Source: Arion vulgaris
Taxonomy: Eukaryota > Mollusca > Gastropoda > Stylommatophora > Arionidae
Assembly: GCA_020796225.1 (NCBI GenBank)
Contig: CM036764.1
Coordinates: forward strand, 27,254,233-27,318,232
Length of the DNA: 64,000 bases
Reading direction: 5' to 3'
Position 1 is the stretch's first letter. Every line of letters starts with the position of its first letter. The translations under genes were made by a program, and so were the position numbers. This document shows, in pieces, positions 13,101 to 25,540 of the stretch. The notes under the pieces are model-generated. The model worked only from the letters and a program-made list of their open reading frames with translations, had not been told where the DNA came from and made no database searches.

Positions 13101-16100
13101 AAGAAAAACTTTCAGTTCAATTGTTGACACTCTTTCTGACATGAAGCCAGGATGACCAGAATTTTCTTTCTCTGTCTTTCTCTGTCTGATCTCCCATTGA
13201 TTTTACTGGTTGTCACAATGTGTTCTAAGTCTCCCTCCCTTTCTCATCATGTGCCCGAAAAATTATGACAACCTTTCTCTTATATTGATAAGTAGTTTTC
13301 TCTGGGCTATGACCTCAGTCAACACATCAGAATTAGTCATTTAGCAGGCCATTGGATTCTTAGCATTCTTCTGTAACATATACAATTACATTTCTGGTAT
13401 ATACAATTACGTCTTTGCTGACAGTGGTATTGTCAAGTTTGATGATGTAACAGTTTTTAAATTGTCAAGTTAGATGAGTGACAGTTTTAACATTGTCAAG
13501 TTTGGTGATGTGACAGTTTTGACATTGTCAAGCTAGGTAATGTGATAGTTCTGACATTGGCAAGTTAGGTAATGCGATAGTTTTGACATTGTCAAGTTAG
13601 GTAATGTGATAGTTTTGACATTGTCAAATTAGGTAATGTGATAGTTTTAACATTTTCAAGTTAGGTAATGTTATAGTTTTGACAGTGTCAAGTTAGATAT
13701 TGTGATAGTTTTGACATTTTCAAGTTAGATATTGTGATAGTTTTGACATTTTCAAGTTAGATATTGTGATAGTTTTGACATTGTCAAGTTAGATATTGGG
13801 ATAGTTTTGACACTGTCAAGTTTTATGATACAGGAATTTATGTCTAGAATTGATTTAATGTCCTCTCCCATCTCTCCTTATCTTACAAAAGAAAAATGTC
13901 ATTAGTTACCAAATCTAATATATAAATCCTTTCACATCCCTACTAGTAAGTACTGTGTGTGTACTCTCATTATTTGTTTCAGGGGCCCAGCTACGATCAG
14001 TATGGAATGGACATTGTAGGATTTCATTTGCAATTATTTTTATCAATTTCTTTTTGAATTATAATTCAGCTTACCTGCTCTATTTCTTTTCACATATAGT
14101 TACCTTGCAATCACAAGTCTGGTCTCTAGCGACTAGCCAACCTTGCTTTATATAACGTTATCATTGGGGGGAGGTAGCCGAGAAAATGTTTTCTCTACTA
14201 GCACAGAAATATAGACAAATATTCTCCATCATTCCTAAAATCAGCAAATATAAGGACAGTCACATACTCATATCAATGACATATGTTTCAGTGTAGGAGA
14301 AGCAGACTTAAATATATTTGATTTTTAGAAAAAGAATAAATGTATAGTGACAAATTTTTGGTTATTTAATTTTGTAAGTGTTGTCTTGTTATATATATCC
14401 ACATAGTTACCATGAATGATGAGAGATTTGTCAGAAGACTATGGTTTTGTTTGAGCAACAACTGTAGATTTTCAAGTTGTCTTGTTCTATAGGCCTCATA
14501 ATAGCACTTATTAAAGTATCATTATTTTAGCCTTAGTCTGATCCAGTGAAAGGTTACAGGGAAGGGAATAGCAGGAGAAATCCAAGAAAACCTTCATTTA
14601 ACAGTCATACAGGAACATCAATGTTCAAAGACCTAATGAGGAATCAGATGTGGGGAAAAATCTAAGAAAATTTTCAGAATATTTTATATCACATAGCAAG
14701 CAAAACTGCTATAGAAGAAAACAAATAGATCATTTAGAAGGAACTCAAAATCAAAGAAAGCTGGCTGATGCTACAAATAAGTATGAGAAAATTGAAATGT
14801 TTTGGACATCAAAAAGACATGTAGGGTTGGAGAAGACAATTATGAAAGGAAGCATACTGGCAAAGAGGAGAAGGGAAGACTTCGGAGAAGATGGATTTTT
14901 TTTCGATCCAGAAGCACTTGAGCTTTCAGCTCTTCGGCTCGGTGCCATGGACATCGTAACCCTTCGGTTCTGTAACACCGTGAATCTGGGGAACCTGTGA
15001 TTTTCCTGCCAAGTCTGCGGAATTGAACCCGCATTCACAGAGGACTAGTCACCCGCAGTCCAACGTGCTACGAACACGCTGGGCAGGCGGGTGAGAAGAT
15101 GGATTCAGGATGTAACTGATGACTTGCGCATGATAGCTGCAGAGGTGGGACATCTGGCCTATGAGATAAAATTGTGAAGGCTGTTGGTGAGCAAAGCCAA
15201 GCTATTGTATTATGAAACAAAATCTGCTCACCTCATGAAGCTAGAAAGAAATCCAAACGGTGATAGAAAGGTTCAAATTTGTGTTTACACAAAGAGATTC
15301 ACCGAGGACCTGGGTACAGTTGAGAGACTTGAGTGGATGATTTTATCATGTCATCGAACTAGTTAACCTGATGATGATTGCTGAATCTGATCATCACATA
15401 AAAGACTACTTGCATAGTTTTTGGATCCACTGAAGAATGTCCTGGTCTGTAGGTGTCCCAGCACAGATGATGATAAGGATTTGACGAATATGGATTGTGA
15501 GTAGCTATATGACCAGACATCCTAGAGTTATGTTTAACAAGTTGATGTAGTTTGTGAATAGATGCCTTGTTTCATACAGTGATTATAGAGAACTGAGACC
15601 ATTTCCCTCTATGAAGACTGAGAATTGAGAATATAGATGTTAAACTTGTTCTTACCAATACATATTGCTGATGTGATCTTGTTTAAAAACATGTATATAC
15701 TTGCAATAAATAGATGATGCAGAGAGAAGATGATGCAGAGAGATTAGAAGTTAACCCACTGATTTGGACTTTACTTCTTGTTGGGGTGCATCTTGGCAAC
15801 TGACAATTTTGATAAAAAAAAACATGGATCTTTATCACAGTAGATGACATGATCTCCATCATTGTGAAGTCTGCTAAGGACATAGCATGGCCTGCTAGGA
15901 AAAAGTTGCAAATGTGTATCTTCAGTACACCTTTGAAGTTGCACCAAAGCTATGACATAATCTTCTCTGTGGTGGAAAACTGCCCTATTTGTGATATTGA
16001 ACACACCACCACACTGAGTTGGAACGGACCTCTGGAATTTGAAAATAAGGTCTGAGAACTAAACCCACTCAAGTGAGTTACCAAGAGGAATACCCCACAT

Positions 16101-19100
16101 GAAATCTAAATTGCAAATTCCACTACCTGGCACGGAAAAAAAAATCAAAATCTTATTTCCTATAAGATCAAAATGGTTGCAATGCAATAAAGACATGAGT
16201 AGAAATATACATTTCTTTTACATTTGAGATTTCTTGTTCAGTTTGAAATTGAGTGTCACTACTGTGACTGTCCACTAATTGACAAGCATGGACAGGTATT
16301 ACTCATATTAACTGATTAGCTACTGAATTGAAAAAAAGGGTTTTGGCTGAATTAAGTTTAGGTCCCTTTTCCTCATTGCAAGTGTATGTACAAATTCAGC
16401 TGCAGTTTTCTTAATTATTAACAGATTTTATATGAGTAATATACCATTTTATAAGTAAATTAATGTTCTTTAATTCTTTCCACGCTTTTAGCCGCACACT
16501 GCGCCACGGCGGAAGTCCGTTGCACACCATTAGCCGCACACTGCGCCATAGAGTTGCTTCCCTTATAAGAAGTCTTTCGAGTTTTACTTCTACTATTTTA
16601 CTTATACTACTTTTCAATCTTGTTATTCTATTAGGCTGTCCAGTTTTCTTCAATTTAGTATGTAATAATCTTTATATGTTTCTTTATAGACGAGTAGTTT
16701 TGTTTGTTTTTAAAAAAGTTTTTACCTCCCTAAATTAAATAACTGCGTGAAAAGAGTTAAGATCAATCTAAAATAGTTGTTTGTAAACTTTTAGTAGCAA
16801 TTTGTAAATGAAAAATTATTATTTACGACCAAAAAGCATTCCAAAAATATAAAAATGTCCCAACTTACAGACAAGTTTTGAACTTCCACAACATTTAATA
16901 CCTTTCACTTGGTGGTTACTGTAAAGCATATCCAATAATAAGAAAAATCCAAGAACACAGAAATTGAACAATATTTAGTAAATAATTTGCACTTCTTATT
17001 GCCTATGGCCTGATCGCTTGTTGCCATGTTAAACAATTGTGTACAGTTCGGTAACTTGCTTGAAAACACAATAAATAAAACATAATACAATTGTCTTTCA
17101 ACCAATAACATGTGGTTTGTGAGTAAGCTTCCTGTCTGTAACTTAAAATCTTGTACCGAAACGGAAAGGGAGAGTATAAATATAAAACTTGTTTAACTAG
17201 GAGACAAACCTGATGCTCACAGGTTTTATAGCAGCTTTGGCGTTCATATCGACTTTTAGGAGACAATCAGTTTATCACTGAAGTATGAAAGTTGGTCAAT
17301 TTCATATTCTGAAAAAATGTTATTTTTTTCATCAATTAACGTTGCCAGTATCTTTTTGTGTTTAGTTCAGCGTTACGCTCTCTGCTATCACAGCAGAGAT
17401 GACAAAACTAGAATGGCTTTTAGCGTGCATGTTTCACCCACTGAACTTCCACACTTCAGTTGGTCAAATAAGGATGTACTTATTCTGTGTTCTCACTAGA
17501 TTGAGATTCCGGATTCTCAAATAAAGGCCACTGCCTGCCTCAGATTATCAGATGATAAGTGAAATAATGACGTACAGTGGGTGTAATCTAAACACATAAA
17601 GCCTTTCACATTTCCGACATGTTCGGTGTGCTAGCAGAATGTTACTTCCTAATTCAAAGCAAGATCTTGGAAACTTTTTGCAAAAATATTTATTATTTTA
17701 TTTGCAGAATGTGTAGGTCTCTCCCTTTTCTGTTGTACTTGAAGGACAGAAGATATAAAACACAATATTACTTAATAAAATTTTATAAAATGCATCGCTT
17801 TATCAACTTAATCCAAATAGAGTTTTGATCTCATCAATATTTTAAGTTATAAATTGAGTAGTATTAAGCCTGTAATACTGACACATTGTGGGACGGCTGG
17901 CATAATGTGCAATCATTTGCCTATAAACTGTGACACAATTGGGTTGTGAGTTCAATCACACACTCGACGTTCCACATGTGAAGAAAGAAATTGGTCCTCC
18001 TGCACACTAAGAGCCTAGAAATGTGAAGTGACATGCACTTCATACCCTAAGGTCTGAAAATGCTACAGGATATCTTTTTTTTGAATACTACCACATCCCT
18101 GGTAATAATCATTTATCTTCTCAGCACTTGCTAATCTTGGAGTTGATTGTCTCGCACTTTAACTCTTCACTCCCAGCAATCATCTTTACTACTTTGTTTG
18201 CCCATATTTCTCACAGAATTAACAGAACAAATGTTTTCATGTTTATTTTATTTTGTTACACTGGTAGTTTATGCTGGATTTAGTGATACTGGTTGACATC
18301 ATTGCATGAAAGTGCAGCAGTGATGTCGTCACTTCAGTATTTCTACTTTGTGTTAATTTAGTATTTAAATTTGAGTGATTTACCTGTTTATGTCTAAAAC
18401 ACACACCCTTCAGTGAACATTGACCATTGTTATGCTAAAAAAGAACCAATTTTTAGTACATATAAGTTAAAATATATAGTAATAACTTAGTGATGCATTA
18501 AAAGTGAGTGCACTAACTGGTACGTTATCGTAGCTCACAAGTGTTAGTTTGCCTATTGAACATACTTTGCCAAATCTTTCTGAGAATATGTAAATAATTG
18601 CAAAATCTTCTGCCTCAGATCCAATAAATTGATTAAATTGTGAATGAAAGGAACTACGATATTAAAGTCAATTTTGTTTGCATTGACAAATAATTTGGTT
18701 TGGTTACTTTTTCTGACATATATGACAATGTGTCATCTTTTACAAAAATTCATGTGGAGAAAAATCTTTAAAATGGTATATTTCTTGACATACAAACTAT
18801 GTTTGATGACAGTTATATTATCTTCTATGTGGACTTGCAACTTTTGACCTAGACTACTCTCAACAAATATGCAGTTTTCAACCACAAAGTTAAAAATAAA
18901 TAATATGTTTTCTTTATATATATATTTGCCTATTAGAAAACAAACAAGAAATCAAAAGTGTTTAGCAACAGTTGAAAATAAATTATAAAGTTTCAACTAT
19001 ACATTTAGTATATTCATTTTGATATTTTTTATAAAGATTTTAGACTAGCTTCCTGTTTAAACCTGAAAATGAAATTGTTGTTTATTCGCAAAAATTAGTT

Positions 19101-22100
19101 TAGATAGTATAAAAATAATTTTATTGAATGTCTTAACTCATATTCTGTACTAGCTAACACATGGTACACCAATATTGTCTATTAAAATAATCCAACTGCC
19201 ACACACTGCGCCAAGCATTGTTACATGTAAAATTAGTGATAAATTTACATCAAGACATCCTGATCCAATTTCTGGTTTTTATATGTGGTAAGCTGTCTAT
19301 TTCTACATCATGGTCTGATCACAAGTTTGGTAAAATTTGTTAATTGGATGAAATTTATACATTTTTCAAGGTGGAAAATTTGAACAAAAATTAATCAAGT
19401 TTTTTAAAATTCAGCAGTGAATGCATTAAGAGAAGATTATTCAAATAAAATTGTTTGACAGTTTTCATTCGCCCAAGGGTGCCTGGGCCCTACGGAAGCA
19501 AAGAATAGTACCACTGCAAACTACAAACCATGTCGTGAGGGCGACTGATGTAGGACCTAGGAAGCTACCTAGTAAACAAAAAGCATCCCAGAAATCGGAT
19601 GTGCTGGCCTAGTTGTAGGCGCATAACTGGCACAATGTACAATCGCTCTGAGGCTCAGATCACATACAAATCACACAGAGTGGTCGATGTGGAGCTTTTA
19701 AAGAAGAAGAAGACAGTTTTCACTGCTGTCAATGTTTTTAATAATTTTCTAACATGATACTCAATGAAGATGACAACTTAATCCATGCTTTCATGATAAA
19801 TGGAAACTAAAAATTGTCCAGGGCATGATTTTCTGGCTGCCATCTACATATGTTAGCAGGGATAATAAGCAAATTTAAAATACAATGAATAAATGTATTT
19901 AGAAAAACATTAAGCCAACATTATTTTTTGTCTGTACAGCAAATAGTTTCTAAATCTTACAGCGGATACACCTTATTTTTTAAACAAATTAGGTTTAAAA
20001 ACTTTTTAACTTTCAAGTAATTTGAGTTGATAGAACAGTCCTTACAGAGCGCCACACTAATTTTTTTAATAAAATGTTATTAATGTTGTTTGTGAACATA
20101 GTAACATGGATTTTACTCTCTGCTCTATTTTGTTTCCTAGGTTAATGTAAGTCATGATCTGCTTCATTTTGTCAAATCATTTAAGAAGAGTTTAATGCTA
20201 GTTTACTGTTTGCATAAAAGAGAATGCTAATAAGTTTGTGTACTTTTGTCATGTTTCCTTTTAAGGAGAATATAAGTTGTGTACTGTAATCTATTTATTC
20301 TAAGGAAATTTTCTTTTTAAACAATCATTTCATCTCCTACAAGAGATTATTACGTTATATGTATTATATGTATTCAACAAACTAACACCGTTATCTTCTG
20401 TCTAGTGCTCTCATTTCAAATATTTTTTCATTTTCCTGGGACACATTGATATATGTTTCCAACTCTATTTTCTGCAAGTAATTTTTTTCTTTTTCTCTTT
20501 CCTGGGATACCAGAACATATCTTCACTTTATTATATTCAGCTGGTCTTTCATAATTTATGTCCTTTTCAGTACCATAATATTTCTTTAGTTTTTTTTTGT
20601 TCCTCTGTTATTTTCTTGATTCTTTTTTGTCAGTTTCTTATTAGTGACTTTTTCATGGCAATTCAGCCATTTTATTCTATGCAAACACCAGTTTATAGAA
20701 TCTATTTAAGAAAGCATGTATCTTTTTGCATGATAATGTAATGAGATTATATTATGTTCATTTTAGTACTAATATTACTAAAATCATGTACTCTGTTCAT
20801 GCTTCCTTCAGGTAAAGTTTACTCAAGTATGTTTATTTTCAAAATTTTCCTCTTGGGGAGAATGTGACCAAGTTATGGATCAGACTTTGTCTTTGATATT
20901 CATTCTAAAGAGTTGATTGTTGGAGAAATTTTTGTTAGGATCTTCAATGAACAACCAACATTTACCATGGAAGTAAGTAGATATTTGTGTACGTAAGCAC
21001 ATGAGGTGTATATTATACATCTGTCCAGTGTGTGTTTGTATAACATGCTGAAGTTGGCAGATAATAAATCATACATTAAACCACTTTACACATGAGATCA
21101 AGAACTCTTACTTAGAGAGCAATTCTCTGTGTCATACATTTTCCTACAGAGCTGCAGTAGCGTAGTTGTTAGTGAAGTCGCTTTTTAGGCTAGTTGGTCC
21201 GGGTTCAATTTCACAGTGGGTGTGGAATATTTTTCAGACCGTATCGGCTCTCATGTCAACCCAGCTTTAATTGGGTACCAGGAAAAGCACTTGGAAATAA
21301 TGGCGGCCGACGTGATGTTGACCACATCACCCATCATGTGCCGACAGTCAATGAAAAATAGGGACCTTAACACCGTATTACCCAACATACCTCAAGGTAT
21401 AAAAAAGGGTTTCTTTCCTTTTTTTATTAACTTTTATACACTTTCCTGATAAATTTATTTTTGCCCCCTCATATTCTAATAAATCTGGGCATTTATTATT
21501 CACCAAGAACTGTGCTCTACATTTCTTGACATTTTTCACACTACTTGTAATGCTTCTCATAACTCAACTTCTCATGTCATCACTTCTCATGTCATCACTT
21601 CTCATGTCAATACTTTTCATAACCTTACTCCACATACACATTCATCATCCTTCTCATGTCATCACTTCTCATGTCATTACTTTTCATGTCAATACTTTTC
21701 ATAACCTTACTCCACATAACACATCTTCTCATTTCATCACTTCTCATGTTACTCCTTCTCTTTGGGGTCTCTGTAGTATAGACTCATTGGTATGTACTCA
21801 TTCCAAAAGTACTTGATTCACTCCCTCTTGGTTGGTCAGGAGATTTTATATCTCATGTAGGTGAGATTGAGTTCCTAGACCTATAGGAGACTGACAATTA
21901 AACATAAGTTCAGTGTTCAAGTTGAGCACGTAAAAGAACCCTTGGCAGTTCAATATTGAGAAGAGCAGGCTGGAAAGCCGCTGCCTAGGCATTATTCAAT
22001 AGAGAGATTCAAAATATAAATTCCACTAAATATTTTCACCATCTTCAACTTACCCTGGGACACTCGGTGCTACGGAGTTTGTGCACTGCCGATGAGATCT

Positions 22101-25100
22101 TCCTGTGTAAGAAAAAGATTGGAGCACACTTGGTTACTCATCGAAGTGAAATGATGATGGTCCTATCACTCAATCAATCACTTCTCATATTACCACACTT
22201 CTCATAACACATCTTCTCTTATCACCACTTCTCATATCATTATTTCAACACATCACATTTTTCTAAAGTTGGGTGACTTGTTTTATATCCTACACAACCA
22301 CATCCAGTTTTGTTTCCCCATCCCTAAATGTGTAATTTGTAATTATTTTGTCAATCTTAGAATCCAAAAGGTTTCACTATTGATCTGCTGGACTTTCTTG
22401 GCTCTCAAGCTCAGGTAGGAGATTTAACATGCATCATGTTCTCAGGGACGCAATGTGCATACTAAATTTTATGCTAAACTTAAAACTATAATATTCATGC
22501 TTGACTTGTGGACATACAATATTGTGAGCTTGTTACAGTTTATAATGTCATATTATATGCTCTAATAAACAAAAAAAACAAAGTATTAATATGAAAATGA
22601 TTTTACAAAATAATGATACCTAAGCAATGATATTTTCTGCTTTCGATCTAGAACAACCATTTTTAAACTACTATTTGTGATTGCAGCCAGTGAGCGTAAG
22701 TACATTGTGCTTTGATTTACAGCGATTAAGATGCAATATGTTGTGCTTTTCTGCCAGCACATTCATTTTCAATATTTATTTTACTATGGATTTTTCTGCT
22801 AGCCTGTTTTTTATAGTCTCAAAACAGTTAACAGAGCTGCACCTGCAGTTCTTCTCAGTAACTGCAGTCTGTAGTGCTGTTTCAGGCACTGGGCCATTTT
22901 CTCAGGAAATATGCTTCGATTATGCACCATTACAACAGCCGTTTTAGACATAGGTCACTTGCATCTGATGCATTCTTTTAAGACTCATGAGTCTCAAGAC
23001 TACAGTGCAACATCGATCCACCTCTGCTTGAAGACCGTTCTAACAAGAAACATGCTTCTCAGTTATTTTGGGGCACAGATCATTTGCGTCTCCCACAAGA
23101 TATTGAAGTTTTCACCTGTGTTTTCTTATCAAGCATATTGATTGATTGATTCAATGATAGGACCATCATCATTACACACCGGTGAGTAACCATGTGTACT
23201 CCGATCCCTTTCTTACACAGGAAGATCTCAGCTACAGTGCATGAACTCTGTAGCACCAGCGAGAGTCCCCAATGTAATTTTGAAGAGGGTGAAGATATCA
23301 AGGATATGAAAATGACTGTCATACTGGCAGGACCAGCCAGGCAGCTGTCAGGGCCAAAGTGCTTCGACAAATCAGTGAACTGTGGTTGGATGCTATTCTC
23401 TGAGATATTCATCTAGTTTGCAAGTATTGTTTTTCTAGAGATACCTGTCAGGGACATGGATGCTACAACCACTGTCCATATTAACATGATCAACCTCGCT
23501 GGTGAGATCCACTAAGTAGCTGTTAGTTGCTCTATATTTTGACAAACCTCTGACACTGGTACTCTGAGACGTTGTTTGTCTTGTGTTCTAGCAAATTCTA
23601 TTCCAGTGATATTTGTTGTAATATTGAAACAAATATTACTGCATAATCTGATCCCTAAGTGTTTGTTGCGAAAATCACATTCCTCAAGTTTGCACAATGA
23701 ACAACTTGGAGGCACTTTAGTGTCTTGGTTAATGTTCTAGCCCTTGTGTTCACACAAGAATAATGTAAATACATTCACATCGCAAGTAAGGATATTATGG
23801 ATACTTCACTTATAATCTGCAAGATTTTAACAAATCTCATTTTATGAATACAGTTTTCTTGATTATGTCATACTTCCAAATTGCAAGGTTCAGTGTATTA
23901 ATCTCTTTCGTCTGTGTTTCCAGGGTTCGCAAGTGGAGCAAATAATAGTAACACTGCGACCTACAAGGCATGTCATAAGAGGCGACTGAGGTAGAGGCCT
24001 AGGGAAACTACCCTAGTAAGTAAAAAGTGTCGCAGAAATAGGATGTGCTGGCCTACTTGTCGGAGCATACCTGGCACAGCGTCAACTGCCCTAGGCTCAG
24101 ATCACAACAAATACAAAGAGTGGTTTAACAGGTCGTCGATGTGGATCGTTAAATGAAGAAGATTAATCTCTTTGATTTTACAAATTCATTTGTTTTATGT
24201 GCATTCTAAATATTGTTGTTTGTCTGACTATCACACTTTACTTTCTTCTGCCATTTGTTAATTATGTGTGCCTTGCTCAATTTTCTTCCAGTACCTACAC
24301 TCTCTGATGATGCTGCAGCAACAGCAAACTATTAGTCCTGCCCCAGATCACAAGGAGAGATTGAGCAAGATAGAGATGGCTCTAGAAGCTCTTAGAAATA
24401 TCATTAAAGCTAGTGCAGGTAATGTGGCTTTAGGCTTAACTGCCTTATGAAAAGCTATTGATATTGTATGATGAAGTGTGTTTAGGAGGTTGAACATTAC
24501 AATAAACAATGTTATCAAAGTTAAACATAATGCAGTCAGTATAGCTCAAGTTTAACAATTATTTGATCAGTGTTTATTGAAGTTTGTCACTTATTTATTC
24601 ATTGTTTATCTTTCTTCTTTGAATGCTCCATATCGATCACTTGTTAACCACTCTGTGTGATTTGTATGTGATCTGAGCCTAAGAGCAATTGTGCGGTGTG
24701 GCAGTTATGACTCTACAAGTAAGCCAGCACAACTGATTTCTGCAATGCTTTTTATTTACTAGAGTAGCTTTCCTAGGTCCTGCCTCAGTCGCCTCTTTCG
24801 ACATGCATTGTAGGTCGCAGTGGTACTATTCTTTGCTGCTTCCCATGCGGCCACGGCACCACAGGGGCACATTGTTTATCTAAGGTTAACAATTAATTTT
24901 GTCAGTGTTCATTAAATTGAAGAGTTATTTATTGACTCTTTGCTCAATTATTTCTTCAGTGTTTGCTCTGGTTAATCAGTCAGAGTTTAGTCATGTTTTA
25001 TAATCGCTTTCAGTATTTACTCAACTGTAACAATTATGTATTCAGTGTGGACTCAAGTTACATCATCATCAGATGTCATCTCTGCATCAAAGATTGATTG

Positions 25101-25160
25101 CAATGGACCTCCAATACTCTTGCCTTATATATATATATTCCTCCCACTATCGTATATACG

Positions 25161-25249
<89 letters not shown>

Positions 25250-25481
25250 ACATAAATCATACTTGGCACGCGGTCACGATGGCTTGGAAAGAACAATACT
25301 AGAGGGCAGGGTCCCAGGACGCAGTAGTAGATGCAGACCAAGAAGAAGATGGCTACAAGATATTAAAGAAACCATGAATATGACCATCGACTAAGTGGGT
25401 GAACTGGCTAGAGTGAATTTCAGATGTGCTGCAAAGAGAGCAACGTCCTATTAAGGATACGCACCTTGATGATGATGATGA

Positions 25482-25540
<59 letters not shown>

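Noticed and set aside
15683..16055. Overlapping ORFs on both strands
   Set aside because: Three overlapping frames of 66-77 codons, none with a domain, repeat partner or splice logic; likely chance.
25036..25341. Ile/Tyr-repeat ORFs on both strands
   Set aside because: Produced by a TA microsatellite; the same holds for 54561-54776 and 52439-52683.
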